Position numbers and translations under genes: made by a program. A stretch of 64,000 bases of DNA, from contig QVOM02000023.1 in NCBI GenBank assembly GCA_003586115.2, positions 681,283 to 745,282 of the forward strand. The letters are read 5' to 3'. The DNA is from Salvator merianae. Taxonomy: Eukaryota > Chordata > Lepidosauria > Squamata > Teiidae. Below the pieces are notes generated by a model. The model had not been told where the DNA came from. It saw only the letters and a program-made list of their open reading frames with translations, and searched no databases. Of this stretch, positions 1-25,308 are shown piece by piece; positions within the stretch are counted from its first letter, which is position 1; every line of letters begins with the position of its first letter.

Positions 1-370
1 GATCAGCAAGATGGGGGCTAAGGGAGGCAGCAGGGCAGGTGCGTTGTTTACGAAGCGGTTCCGCCCCCTGCCCTCCGTCTCACAAGATGCCAGGACGATG
101 AGGTGCTTCCTTCCAGGCCAGATGATCCATCCCTGCAGCCCGTCTTTGTGCCCGAGGTCAGGAAGAGCTCTCCTATGTCCTGCAAAGCTAGAACTGCTGG
201 ATGGGCGTTGATCGAGGGCCCCTGGGTGGGACAGAGGGGGCTTCAGCCGTCAAGAAAGAGCAGACTTGATTCTGCAGGCCTCCATGACGACGGGAAAGAT
301 GCGTGGAACCCGTCCTTGTGGGAAGGGGATTTTCCTCTTCTGGCAAGTGATGCCCCTCTTGGTGCTTCAG

Positions 371-3300
371 TGTCCACCGTGGACTGCAGCTGCGATGAGG
401 TGGTGACCAAAGGGACCCTGATAGCCATTGTGGCGGCTCTGGGCTTCCTCGGCTTCTTCTCCACCACCGTGCTGCTTGTGATGGCCATCTGCATCTTGCG
501 CCTGGTGGACAAGCAAAGGTGAGGCTGGCAGGCCAGGATGGCCCAGGACCCCCTGGGTTCTGTGCCTGAGTGGTCTAGGAGGCACAACTGTGTGGAGGGC
601 TCCTCCAGGCCCATTCAGGCAGCTCTGGCGGCCCTTTGCCTTTCATCTGTGCTGGAGGAGCAGAGGAGGCTATTTGACGCACACTTTGAGGATAATTTCT
701 TGCCCCACTGCTGTCAAACTGGATTCAGCCTGGGGGTCCTGACAGGCCAAGGACTCCATACTGACTTTCCACTCCTTATGCTTAAGGTGGTTTTTAGATA
801 AAACAGAGCCCTGACCCAGAACTAGGCCATCCTTCCCTCCTGGTTCCCCTTCCCACCCTCCAGCCGCAGCCCCTGGGCTCCAAGCGAAGACTGTGCTTCT
901 CCTGCTGAGGTGCAGGTCCAGGCATCTGCTGCATGGTCCACAGTGCCTGCAGATGCTCCATTTATTGCCAAGCTGACCCTGAAGTGGGGCGCAGCCACAG
1001 CTGGGGGCTCTGGCAGGTACAAGAGCCCTCAGGCTAATCTGGATCAAGGCTAAGTGGCAGGTCTGTAGACCATTTGGGGAGGTATTTTGTCCACGTACCT
1101 CCTGGAGGGTGGGGAGTTGGGACTCTTCCAAGAGTAAAATCCTGGATTGTTCTCGGTGCTCATTCTCTGCTGTCTCTTTGTCTTTTTCGCTCACATTTTC
1201 AAGGAAAAAGGGGAAGGAAGGAGCTGCTGCACATTCTCCCTCGAGGAGACATCATCATCCACCCATCCCGTAAGCTGCCAGGCTGACTAAACTCACAAGG
1301 ATTTGCACATCACAAAATTAACTCATTTGTTTAGCTGTCTTGTTCCAGAGGGAAGAATGGTTTGAAAAATCCTCCATATTTACAGCCAGGCTTGCTGGGC
1401 AGCAATAAATTGATTTACACATGTCTATATTAAAATATTGCATCCATATTAATGGAGGGGAGTGCCAGCAGTCCGAATCTGCAGCCCTCCCAAACATACC
1501 CCTCTGCAATGGCAGCCCGCGGGGAGGTTGCAAGGCAGTTGCAAGGCAACCGTCAACCATGCCGACAAACCTGCCTGGCATGGGACAGAGGCTGCTTTTG
1601 CCGCGACGCCCCTCCCCTTGCCGGCTGCGGCTCCCCCTGCCACCTTCAACAAGAATCTCCACCTTGTTTCCCAGGAACAAGTGCTTGTATCTGCTTTGGC
1701 CCCAGATGATTCGCACAAACCCCATTCCTCCTTTAAAAGATTGCTTTGTTTCACCAGTTAGTTTGGTTGTATTTGTAATTTGCAAAAAAGCAGACAGTTG
1801 TATTTTTTCGTGGTTCTAATAAAAATAATTGTTCTATTAAAGTAAATGTTTTCAGATGACCTAGTCACTGCTTGACCATATGAGGTCTGGAAACTTTGCA
1901 GCCAGTTTCTGGCGATTCAAGGCCAGAGAGTTTTCTTCTGAGACACTCATAAGAAGACCCTGGCAAGGTTAAGAACCGCCTGCCTGGATTCGTTTTTCCT
2001 GCTGCTGCCGCCTTTTTTCGGCTGCAAGCCCACGTGCAGGGACTGTGCTCTGCCTTTCGGGGCTTTTCCCTGCTGGAGGGCTGCTGCTGGGCAGGAGCCA
2101 CCTCGTGCAAGGGGGCCTTCAGGCCAGCCAGCAGCAGTGAGAATCTCTCCTTTGCCGTTTCTCTCTGTGTTTGCAGACCACCCCGTCCTGAACACACCTA
2201 CAAGACCATGAGACCAGTCCCCGTGTTCAAGCGACTCCATCCAGCCACGCAGTGAGCTGCCCCCTCCCTTCCTCTCTACCTTTCTGCTGGGAGCCTCCGG
2301 GGGCCTTTCCTGGGGGGGGGCATCTACTGGGCATCAACAGTATAGCTGAGAGCACTTGGGGGGGTAGTGATAATGGCAAATTTGGGTTTATTCTATTTTA
2401 TGATTATATTCCACTTCCAGGCTTTCTCTGCTATGCCTGTCTTTTAGTCAAGGCAGACAAAGTTACTTGCTCTGATGAACAGGGAACTCGAGGTTCCCAC
2501 AGAGATTGCAGGCATCCCATCTCACAGCTGGACCTTCCTCCAGAAAGCTGGGGGGGGCAGGGAATAGAGGCAGGTGAGATGCAAAGGATGCTTCTTTGCG
2601 CCAGCCAAAATGCACCTCCTTCCGATTTCAGGCAGACCACAGAGGCCACGTATCTGAGTCCCAGTGAGCTCAATCCTGGTCCCAGGCAAGTCAGGGTGCC
2701 AAGAGTGGCAGGGATGATGTCAGAGGCTCTGTGGTTTCTTACACCTGAGAACCTTAAACAAGGACTTACACGCTCCATGATTTTGTCCAAAAACTTTGCT
2801 TATTTTATGAGAGCTCCAGCATCCTTCCAAACACTTTATGCTGTCTTGGGCACAATTGTGGCAGCCAGCATATTTTAAGTAATGTTAATTGATGGGGTTA
2901 GAGATGTTCACAAAGGCCAGCACAACTGTTGCGGGCCTTGAGTTCCACTTGGTGTTCAGAAATCGTCTGCAGAGACAATGGGCTGTTGGGTAAAACCTTG
3001 CTTAGGTTTCCTGAAGGCTCCTGAATGGCTCACTGCGAAAAGCAGGAATGTTAGCTCAGACCCAGTAAAGTCCTTGCTTTCATCCTCCATTGGGTATAGG
3101 ATTTGTTTTGTGGGCGAGCTGCCTGGGAGCAATACCTGTTCCTCCAAACTGTACCTCCCCCTTTCTGAATGTTTCTGAACTATAGAAAAAGTCACTTTCA
3201 TGAAGCAGACACTCACTCATTTTATTCCATTTATGTGGGCTTTGCCTACAGCTGTAGGGACACCCTTCTCCTAATCACTCCAGGCTCTGCCTGTTTCTTG

Positions 3301-6300
3301 GCCACCTAATCCCATTTGGCGTGGCATCTTCCCAACCAACGGGTTGCTGTTCCAGAAGATCATTCAGTCCATCATTTTCAAAATACTGAATTAAATTCAG
3401 AAAAGAGGGTTCCTGCTGGATCACATCCAAACCTGACTTCTAGAACCACATGTATGCTATTCAGGTGCAGTTGTGGAGCTCAAAAGACCTGGACTGTAAA
3501 CCACAAGTGATGGTGAAGTCGTGTTCAGATTGCTACCTGAGTATTACAACAGATCATTTCTTTTGTTCTGTGATTTCAGAATACGCCAAGAGCGACATTA
3601 CCAAATTCCCAACGAGCAACGTTATCAGGTTCCCAACGAACCGCAGCGTTACCAGATTCCCAACGAACCGCAGCGTTACCAGATTCCCGAGCCACAGCGT
3701 TACCAGATTCCCGAGCCACAGCGTTACCAGATTCCTAATGAGCCACAACGTTACCAGATTCCTAACGAGCCGCGTTACCAGGTCCCAACTGCGCTACAAC
3801 ACTACCAGGTTCCTGTTTGGTCACAAATGGAAATCAAGTCAGTATAAATCAGAAGCAGGGCATTTCTTCTGAGTGTGAGCATAGCCTTGAAAACTGAGAC
3901 TAGGGGAAGGGACGTGTCTGATGGGAACACCCCCTCTGCCACTGCAGTTTGGATGTAGAAATCCCGGGACTCTGTTCCTGCTTGTCCAACTCCTCCCCTC
4001 TTCTGTCTGCTGCATTCATTTGTTCTGCCTTCTCTTTTTCAAAGCCAAAAGAAAGAGGCTTTTCAAACTGTCAGCCCTAGAGGTTGCTAGGACCAAGGTT
4101 CCCTGCTCCTTGTCCAGACTAGATGCTGGAGCTGATGGAAGTCCAAGTCCATCAACATCTGAAAGATGCTTCCCACCCTGAAAAACTAGTGTGGCATCTT
4201 CTTTCTCATCTCCCATGCAGTCATTTCAGCTAGAGGCGATGAGGACTGGGAACTTTCTGTGTGCAGCCTCAGCCCACTTCTGCCCTGGCAAGGCTGTGCC
4301 AATTAAAGAAACAGGCATGGCTTCAGGGTGGCACCAGCTGCCGTGAGCGCGGCAAATCCCTCCCCACTGTGAATGCACCCTGGTGTTCCCTCTTCCGTCC
4401 CAGTCAGTTTGAACAGCAACTGGCCTCACAGCCTGCTCCTCCTTCCATTGTGGTTACAACCCTGACTCCTGTTCCTTATGCTTCCAGAACCACTCCAGAG
4501 AATGAATATATCACTGTGAATCCAGCACCATCTCTTTCCACGTGAGTGTGAAGAGCGAGAGGGGACTCCTTTGCTGAAACATCATCAGTCAGCACTCACA
4601 CGCTGCCAGTCTCAAATGGGCCAGGAGTGCTGCTTAGCCTTGCCTGGGGATTTTTCAGGACTTTATGGCTTTGGGCAAGGAGGTACTCCGATCTCCTTGG
4701 CTGGATTGACCGTTGCCTGATGAGAGCGCAGTCATCGTAGGCTTTGGGCTGCACAGCTTTATGTCCTTCATGTAGGAAAGGTTCTGCATGACCACCTCCT
4801 TCGCTTTGGTATGTGGCAGGCCAGCCTCGCTGCTGCTTTAGGAGCACCTCCTGCTCCACTTCTGGACACAAGCAGGTATAAGAGTGCTGTGTTGTTTCTG
4901 GCCAAGCCCGGCGGGGCTTTTGGGAAGTTTGTCTAACATGAGCAACTTAGCTTGCTCCAGCTGTGTCAGGGTCCAGCTCCAGGGGGGTCGACCTCCCTGC
5001 GCATTTGTCTGCACACTCTTCTCCCCTCCCCCTTCTGTGAGGAGGCAGCAGGCACTGGGGCTGGCTCAAACGCTTTGGGGGCTCAGGCGGAGCTGTGCAT
5101 GGAACAGGCATGCGCCTGGGCCAAAAGGAGGGCCGTGCCCAGACTGAATGTAGAGGCCATGTCCCTGGACCTCCCATCCCTGGCTGTGGCCAAGAGGGGG
5201 GCGCTCAAGGCCTCTGATGACTCATTTTTTGAACCCATGGCGCTGTGGGCTGGCAGGCAGAGAAAAAAAGAAACAAAGCAAAGCAAAGGCCCTCATGAGC
5301 CCTCTCTTTGCTTTGCACTCTTACTCTTGAGATGCTTCCTTTCCCCCCACAGTTGCCCTTTGCTCCCCCCCCAGGCTGAACTGTCCAGGCTCTGCACACT
5401 GGCCTCTATGCAATGAGAAAATCTCAGATCAGCAGAGCATCTGACAGAAAAAGGCCAAAAGGAAACATTTTGGTTCTATAGTGTTCCTTTTGAACTCTTT
5501 GTCATGTGCAAATTATCTTCTGAAAGAGAAATCCTCGGCCTCCAGGTTTTTTTCTCTATAAAATGGCTGGTTTGTTTCTTAAGCTCTCTTCAGGTTCCAT
5601 GGCTTATCCATGTGTTGCACAGCTGTGTCCTTTATCCGGGCCACTTTATCATGCGACTGCCAGAATAAGCCAGTGATGTCCCTTTAGTTCTTCTGGTTCT
5701 TCATTAACTAGTAGCTCTCCTGGGTCAAGATGCTCTTTCTGTGGCAGCCTTCTTGCTGGCCGGGGGCTTCTGGACCTCCGGGCTTTGCAGGCTCCATTCC
5801 TGAGCCTGTTAGCAACTGCAGCGCTGAGAATTTAAAGGCAGCTCACCTGCACAGGACTCCCATCTTCAGGAGCAGCCTACCACATGCTTGGGACTTCCAC
5901 AGGCATCTTAGTTATTTAGTTTCTATACTGCAGATTTCAGAAGAGAGTGGCAAGGATAGCAATGAAACAAAAGTCTAAAAATAATCGAATTAGTAATCCT
6001 GCTGGCCTCTGGGAGATGCAAATCTTGCATCAACAGCTAGATACTGGGATCCTGACCTATGTCGGATTTCAATGAATAAAATTAACATTTTGAGCCAGTA
6101 GTAGCCAGTGTGGATGAGCGCAGCACAGACCAGCTGCTGGCAGGGGGTGAGGCTTTCAGATGTGATCACCGTGAAACGAACCTTGAAACACGTGAGTAAC
6201 TTGTGAGAATGAGGGTCACAGCAGGGAGACAATTCCACCTAGCCTCGTAGTGAAATGTTAACATAACTGAAGTTCAGCTCAGAGAATTCCAGCAAAGCCA

Positions 6301-7641
6301 CCCTCCAACCCTGATGCTCCTCCTTCTCTCTGCATTTCAGACCCCCAATGGAGAGCAAGTATGGCAATATTGAGCAGCAGCCTGTGTCCATGTAAGTGTG
6401 GCAAAGAATGGGAGGGGGTAGAATCCTTTCCCTTCTCTCCCCCAGGAGTCTTCTTTTTCCCTAGCCTTGAGCGGGAAACGGTAGAGAGAAGAGACTGAAA
6501 GGAATGTTTTCAGGGCCTCCCAGGCAGGCCTCCAAACACCCCATAAAAAATAGCAGCGGAGGGTGGAATAGAGAGAGGGGCTGAGGTTTTCAGGCAGGCA
6601 CCATGTGTGTCTTTGGTGCTCCAGAGATTCAGTACCTGGGGTGTTTTTTTTCCTTGCATTTCTGTTCCACCTTCCTTCTTTCCTACAACACAAGGCCATT
6701 CCCACCCTGGCCTGGCTTTGTTTCAGCAAGGACTTCACTCATCCCTTTCCCTGGGGATTACAAGAGCCTGAGGCAGATAGCTGGACAGGGAGAAAAAGAT
6801 CAACAACAGAGTTTCTGCAGCTAAATGTACATGGGCACCACTAGCCTGAGTTTCCAGAAGTAAATGTTAATGATCCACCCTGCCCACCTGGTCCTTCTCA
6901 GGCTTAGATTCCTGCTCCCCACTGTGAAATGAGCCACAATATTTCCTTTCCTGTTTTCCTCCCCAGAGCTGAAGGATCTCCAATTGCTAGCATGATGTCC
7001 AGAGGGTGAGTTGATTTGACTCTTTCAGGACCTGGAAGAAGCAAGACTGCTTGGGTGGGTTAGGCTGCCTAGTGCTGCATCCACAAGCTAACTAGTATAG
7101 TTCATTCTGCATTTATTTCCCCTCTTTGGAGAAGAGATGAAGGCAGTGAAAGGTATTCCTTTCTGCCTACTATTATTAGCTGATAGGCAGGTTTCTTCTC
7201 AGCTATCTACTTGTCTGGTGCTGGTTAGATCACTCTCATCAGCAGGTTATAGGGCTTGGTAAAAACTGAACTGCTATAACCAAGCTGAGTTCCATTTCCT
7301 TTGCCTAGCGAAGTACAATAAATATTCTTGAGCCTGACCAGTTAAAGAATGCAGAACTGCATCATGTAAGATCATGATTTCTTTTGCCAGGAAGACAAAC
7401 TGAATGGTGTTCAAGTTTACATTAGAATGCACTGTATTACAGTGTAATCCCAGACTGCTTTTAGTATACTTTAAAATATGCTTCCTGGAATATAGTTATA
7501 ACCAGTGTAACTACCTGGATTTCAAGTGCTGAGGGGGAGCTTCAGTTTCCAGAACCAAACAGGCTTAGACTCCAAGTGGCTTCTGTTTCTGCCTGATCTC
7601 CCAACAGACAGGAGGGCCATGTGTATGAGGAAGTGGAATAA
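371..7641 (+). CDS. Single-pass membrane protein with nine tandem YQ[I/V]P motifs (5' end not found)
   Basis: I assembled exons 371-518, 1204-1269, 2177-2251, 3580-3837, 4404-4541, 6341-6391, 6967-7005 and 7608-7641 (TAA). All junctions are AG/GT and every intron is phase 2, giving one open frame of about 268 residues. The first exon encodes a short Cys-x-Cys ectodomain (DCSCDE), then a 23-25 residue hydrophobic helix and a basic stop-transfer (DKQRKKGK), so the C-terminus should be cytoplasmic. The tail contains Pro/His-rich sequence, HTYKTM, nine YQIP/YQVP repeats, then NEYITV, SKYGNI and a terminal HVYEEVE. YxxP is the Crk-type SH2 ligand known from p130Cas, YxN is Grb2-type, and SxYxxI fits an ITIM. 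A signal peptide is expected on an upstream exon but none was found in bases 1-370. The membrane exon weakly resembles TMEM210 (CxC shortly before an LIA-rich helix); I would not assign the name. The adaptor role is inference. The exon model is well supported, the identity is not. Confidence 0.75.
3595..3814 (+). repeat. In-frame coding minisatellite, 24/27-bp units (YQ[I/V]P repeats)
   Basis: Nine in-frame copies of an 8-9 codon unit lie within one exon (3580-3837). The core reads RYQIPNEPQ, with shorter RYQIPEPQ variants and YQVP in copies 2, 8 and 9. Central copies are nearly identical at the DNA level, while the first and last two are diverged, a pattern typical of recent internal expansion by slippage or unequal exchange. 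The exon is a multiple of three, so a change in copy number keeps the frame. Confidence 0.9.
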
Positions 7642-7738
7642 GATTCATCACCGAAACAGCCTTGCTTTGAGAATTAGCCTCGGAGACCCTGCGCAAAGAT
7701 GGAATCACGCCACTGACCTGGGGACTTTTTAGCTTTGT

Positions 7739-7744
7739 ATTAAA
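7739..7744 (+). terminator. Poly(A) signal ATTAAA of the YxxP membrane-protein gene
   Basis: ATTAAA lies 98 bases after the TAA stop at 7639-7641, giving a short 3' UTR. It is the first canonical or near-canonical signal after the stop. Confidence 0.5.
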
Positions 7745-9479
7745 GCAGAACCTATTTTCTCTTCAGTCCAGTGGTTCCAGATTTTCTGCCTTTGGGAGAT
7801 CACTTCCTGCACCTTCTGAGAACACTGTGGTTGCTGTGGAACACGTAATACATCATAGAGCATTCTGGAGAACTTTTTAAAAGAAAATGTGGCTCACACA
7901 GTGGGTTTGTGTGGCCTGTTTGGCCACATAAACTGCCCGTTTGCTTTAGAGTATATGTGCCCTCCTTGCGACGCATCTGACCAAAGCTTGCAGCTGGAAA
8001 TACCTAGTTAATATTCCTAATGCACCCATCATCACTGAAAATCACCTGATACTTTTCAGAGAAATTCCAGGATTCATTGGAATATTTTAAGCCTGGGACA
8101 AAGGAAGACCAATCTTACTCATGTAGGAGCAATTTGATGGGGCCTTTCCCAATCCTATGGAGTAGGTGGAGGGCTTGGACTTGGGGTCTTCATTGGGCTA
8201 AGCTGGTGACCTAAATAAGGGAGTGTGAATCAAGTTTGGGGCCACAGGGTAAGCTCATTGCTTTAGGAAGTCCCAGGTGCCTTTTAGGGATCCCAATAGG
8301 AGTCCTGGACAACAGGTCGGTTCTAATTCTTCCTGAAGGCATTATGAATTATAAGTTGGGATCTTTTCTACATCAAGCAGATTCTTTATCACCATTCTCT
8401 GTTTTTGTAACATTGGATTCTAGATGCTGTATTGAGGGGGGGAGGACAGTGGATGCCAAAGGTGTGGATTTTGAAGATGTCCCTCCTGCAACCGCAGTGG
8501 GTGGCATATTGTCTTTGTCCTTGAACAGAATCAGCAGTAGTGTATCTAGTGAGGCTCAAGTGAAAATCTCAACACCACGAGGCCAAGCTTAGAACATTTT
8601 GCCAAACAAGTCATCATACTTATTGTTTACAACATTTATGTTATTTAAACTAGTTAACCTTCTTTTGCTCATGGTTCCCTTCCCCCACCCCCAATTTCCA
8701 AATTAAAGGGAATGCAGACAAATTGGAACAGGTTCAAAGAAGATGATTCAGAAAAAGAAATAAAATCTAATGAGAAAAGATGGGGAGAATGTGGTGCATT
8801 TAGTCTCCAGACAAATTTTGGTTGACTGTTAAGATGAACATTCCTGCAGTAAGATTGGTTCCAAGTTACCTAGAGAGGTGATGGCAGCTCTTTCACTGGC
8901 TGGATGTGCTCTCATTTGAAAGGTGGTCAGGCATCCCTTGCGGTCGCTTTGCTGTGGAGCTGGGATTGGCCCCACAGAGCCCTTCCGACTGTTTAGATTC
9001 TAGGTCCCACCATTTTACATCTCCTGCGATTAGTGCATTGGTTCCAATTGACAGATTGCATCCCTGAGATGATGTGTCATGGGGCGATCTCTTCTTGTCC
9101 CTGCTCTGTTTTTGTTTGCTGCCCATTTAGACATTTCCTGCAGGGAATAAATAGCATGACTTCAGAAAATGTAATTTTAAAAGCTACACAGAAACTTAAA
9201 AGACACGAGTCTTGCACAAGACCTTTTAAAGGCAATACATGTACTTGCAGCTACAAGGGAACATGTACTATTTATGCATTAAGATGATATATGGAACAAC
9301 CTTTATTTTGGTCCAGTACTGTATCCCACACTCAAAATACCTCCAAACCAAATGGAAAAATAATGCAGCTTGCTTCTATTCATGTGTAAGATATCATTAA
9401 ATTTTTAATAATGGAAAAGGACATCAAAAACATTCTGTCATCAGTTGCGGCTTAAAACTTCAGTTACAAAACACAAAAA
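7745..9479. other. Intergenic stretch without recognised genes
   Basis: AT-richer spacer between the YxxP gene and the TUBB4B CpG island. I see only short chance ORFs with no codon-level pattern, and no recognisable transposon. AT-rich sequence around 9380-9430 borders the island. Confidence 0.5.
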
Positions 9480-15776
<6,297 letters not shown>

Positions 15777-15825
15777 GGGCTTGGCTGTTCACACCTGTAA
15801 ATTATGTTTAAAGCTGTTAATGAAC

Positions 15826-15831
15826 TTTATT
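15826..15831 (-). terminator. CIMIP2A poly(A) signal AATAAA (minus strand)
   Basis: TTTATT on the plus strand reads AATAAA on the minus strand, 97 bases after the CIMIP2A stop (15928-15930). It lies inside the TUBB4B 3' UTR, only about 50 bases from the TUBB4B stop codon. It is the nearest canonical signal. Confidence 0.6.
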
Positions 15832-15914
15832 CTTTCCAAACTTGTTCTTCGTTTTCCTTGGTTCTGCATTTCCAATTTTTCCTGGTGTCACCTCCTGTCT
15901 GCTGCTGTACAGAC

Positions 15915-15920
15915 ATTAAA
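15915..15920 (+). terminator. TUBB4B poly(A) signal ATTAAA
   Basis: ATTAAA is 138 bases after the TUBB4B stop. Cleavage 10-30 bases downstream would place the mRNA end inside the last coding exon of CIMIP2A on the other strand. Confidence 0.65.
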
Positions 15921-15927
15921 AGCGTTT

Positions 15928-22290
<6,363 letters not shown>

Positions 22291-22654
22291 AGTGGGCTGC
22301 GCCTGCGCTGAGTCTTTAGCCTCCAAGAGAGCAGGGCGCTGTCTACCTAGTTCAAGAACAGCAGCTTGGTCTCCTGGGTGACCATTGTGAAACAGGGCCA
22401 GAGCATGGTACCACCTGGATCACAGCATATGTTTATATTTTCCACTGCCCCACAGGGTACCTGTGGGCTTATCTCTATCCAGCAGCCATGGAAGTCAGGG
22501 AGACTATTGAGGAGAGTCTTGAAAGGAAGACAAAGCAAAATGAAATTTAAAAGCAAAGGTCTCTCTAAGTCAGGGTGCCATTTTCCAACTTTAGTCAGCA
22601 TGTACAGACAGGCAGGCAGATCTGTTAGGGAATGGTGAGGGCCAAATGAATTCT

Positions 22655-24197
22655 CCACCCCATGACAAGACCATCTCTTACCAGCCATCACTTCTTGAAT
22701 GGAGACAGGAGGTGCCAAAGGAATTAGGTGAACCACTCTGTGGGATCTTTGAGAATTCCTGGAGAACAGGAGAAGTCCTAGAAGACTGGAGAAGGGTGAA
22801 TGTTGTCCCTATCTTCAAAAAGGGAAAGAAGGCTGACCCAGGAAATTACAGGCATGTGCGCTTGACTTCAATACCAGGCAAGATCCTTGAACAAATTATT
22901 AAGCAGCACATGTCCAAGCACATATCCAAGCAGCACTTGGATAAGAATGCAGTAATTAACCAGAGTCAACATGCATTTGAAACAAACAAGTCATGCCAGA
23001 CCATTCTCATTTCCTTTTATGACAAAATCACTGAATGGGTTGAACAAGAAAATGCCATAGACATAGTGTATCTTCAGCAAAGCATTTGACAAAGTTCCTC
23101 ATACCATCCGTATTGAAAAATTGATCAAATATGGGACAGACGGGACAACTGTTAGGTGGATTAATAACTGGCTTTGGGATTGTACTCAAAGAGTGGTCAT
23201 AAATGGCTTCACATCCAATTGGAAGAATGTCTCGAGTGGGGTGCTGCAAGGCTCTGTCCTGGGCCTGGTGCTGTTCAACATTTTTATAAATGATCTGGAT
23301 GATGAAGTCGAGGGATGCTGATCAAATCTGCAGATGACACAAAGTTGGGAGGGGATGCTAACACTAGGGAGGAGAAGGAGAGGATTCAAAATGATCTAGA
23401 CAAGCTTGAACAGTGGGCTGAAACTAACAGAATGATATTTAACAGGGAGAAACGCAAAGTTTTACATCAGGGTAAAAAGAATGACAAAAATCAATACAGA
23501 ATGGGAGGAATCTCGCTGAGCAACAGCACATGTGAAAAGGATCTGGGTGAAGTAGATCACCGACTGAACATGAGTCAACAGTGTGATGCAGTTGCAAAAA
23601 AGGCAAAAACCATCCTGGGATGTATCAAGAGGAACATAGAGTCTAGATCATGAGAAGTAATCATCCCTCTTTATTCTACCTTGGTCAGACCTCATCTGGA
23701 GTACTGTGTCCAGTTCTGGGCACCCCAGTTTAAAAAAAAAATTGACAAACTGGAGCAAGTTCAGAGGAGGGCAACCAAAATGATGAGTGGTCTGCAAACC
23801 ATGTCCTACGAGGAATGGTTAAAGGATCTAGGAATGTTTAGCCCACAGAAGAGAAGACTGAAAGGAGACATGATAGCTGTTTTTAGGTATCTGAAGGGCT
23901 GTCACAGTGCAAAGGGATTGGCCCTATTCTCCCTTACACAGGAAAGAAGGACTAGAAACAATGGGATGAAACTTCAAGGGAGGAGATACAGACTAGACAT
24001 TAGGAAAAACTTTCTGACAGTAAGGGCGATCCGTCATTGAAACAGGCTGCCACAGGAGGCGGTGAGCTCTCCTTTGCTGGAGGTCGTCAAGGAGAGGCCG
24101 GACAGACACCTGTCTGGGATGGTTTAATGAATCTTGCATTGAGCAGGGGGTTGGACTCGATGACCCTGGAGGTCCCTTCCAACTCTATGATTCTATG
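22655..24197 (+). mobile_element. CR1 LINE, decayed reverse-transcriptase region
   Basis: Frame-broken pieces together cover a CR1 ORF2 reverse transcriptase: VPIFKKGKKADPGNYRHVRL then SIPGKILEQI, later [20 protein letters not shown], the catalytic block SADDTKLGG (FADD in active copies), and [13 protein letters not shown] with [11 protein letters not shown]. It ends with the typical CR1 3' terminus: 'ggttggactcgatgaccctg', then 'ccttccaactctatgattct'. There is a frameshift near 23080 and stops near 23320 and 23653, so the copy is dead. Confidence 0.92.
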
Positions 24198-25182
24198 TGG
24201 GAAGGTAGTGAAGGCACTTGGGTGGAGTTGGGGGCAGAATGAGAGATCCCAGATGCCCAGACACCCTTTATGAGCCTTTCCAACTTGTGAGGGCAGCAGG
24301 AGGGTGGGACACTGTGCAGGGAAGCTCTCTGGGGGAGTAGCTCCTTCCCACACAGTAGCCCACACAGGTAACATAGCCATTTCAGCTGGCATTCCAGTAT
24401 CTCATGGACGGAAAGAGGAATCATAGCCTGTCATTGATAACTGGTTTGCTAGGTTTTATCCACAAGCTTTAAAACTGCCAAAAAAGCAGCAATGCTGTAT
24501 CTGTACAGAGGGTCTTCCCATCCAGGTACACCATCATATATAATTCGTAAATGTGCTACCCTAGGACTGTTGCATATAACTTTTTCAGTGAAAATAATTA
24601 GGGGGGCACACATGGGAAAGTGACAGGAGTAAATGTGTTTTAAGTTCTGGGATATGGAGCTGCTCAAAAGCAGCCTGAAATGCCACTAAAATGGAGAGGA
24701 GGTAAAAATAAACAAAAGTTGGACAGGTAATTTCTAGCTAGCATTCATGCTCACTGAAACTGAGTGATACTACAAAAACAGGGGACAAAGCAAATGGGCT
24801 CCAATGGTACCTACAGATAGAAAACTAAAATGGTGGATTGCCATGTTACCAAGGCAGGATGAAATGCCACCCCTCTAGACGAACTGAGAAAATTAATAAA
24901 GAGTTTGACAGCTCTTTACAGTGTATGGAACACAGAATAGACACAGTGACAGCTATGGTCCCAGGAAAGGAATTGCTTCAGCTGCTTTTAACGTGGCATC
25001 AAGAAACATGCAAAACAGAAAATGGGTGTTTCCCAAGTCTACTGCCCATTCAGTCCCTGGCTATCTATTCACCACCACGCCTGTGCTAACCCCAAGCTGC
25101 AACCTCTGTTTTGTGCTAAACATCAGGTCTGGTCCTGTGCTCAAGGGGTTTAGTGCCTTCAAGATCCTTTGCCACACAGAGA

Positions 25183-25308
25183 CTGCATCCAGACATTGCT
25201 TACTTATTCCACTGTTTTGGATAGTGGGAGTGCTTTATTCTTGAATATTCATGCTTTATTCCAGAATATCTAAAAATAGTGGAATAAGTAAGCGATGTCT
25301 GGATGCAG
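25183..25308. mobile_element. 126-bp MITE with 31-bp terminal inverted repeats
   Basis: The outer 31 bases on each side (starting CTGCATCCAGACAT and ending in its complement) are inverted copies with a single mismatch. The centre is AT-rich and contains a second weak inversion around GAATATTC. There is no coding capacity. No clear target-site duplication is visible. The end sequence resembles those of the larger element at 34957-36009 (GCTGC, 4-5 bases, GACA). Confidence 0.8.

Noticed and set aside
7133..7158. Mini-exon (AGATGAAGGCAGTGAAAG then GTATTC) in the YxxP gene
   Set aside because: Weak acceptor and donor. The exon at 7608 joins in phase directly from 7005 with a strong pyrimidine tract and gives a sensible end.
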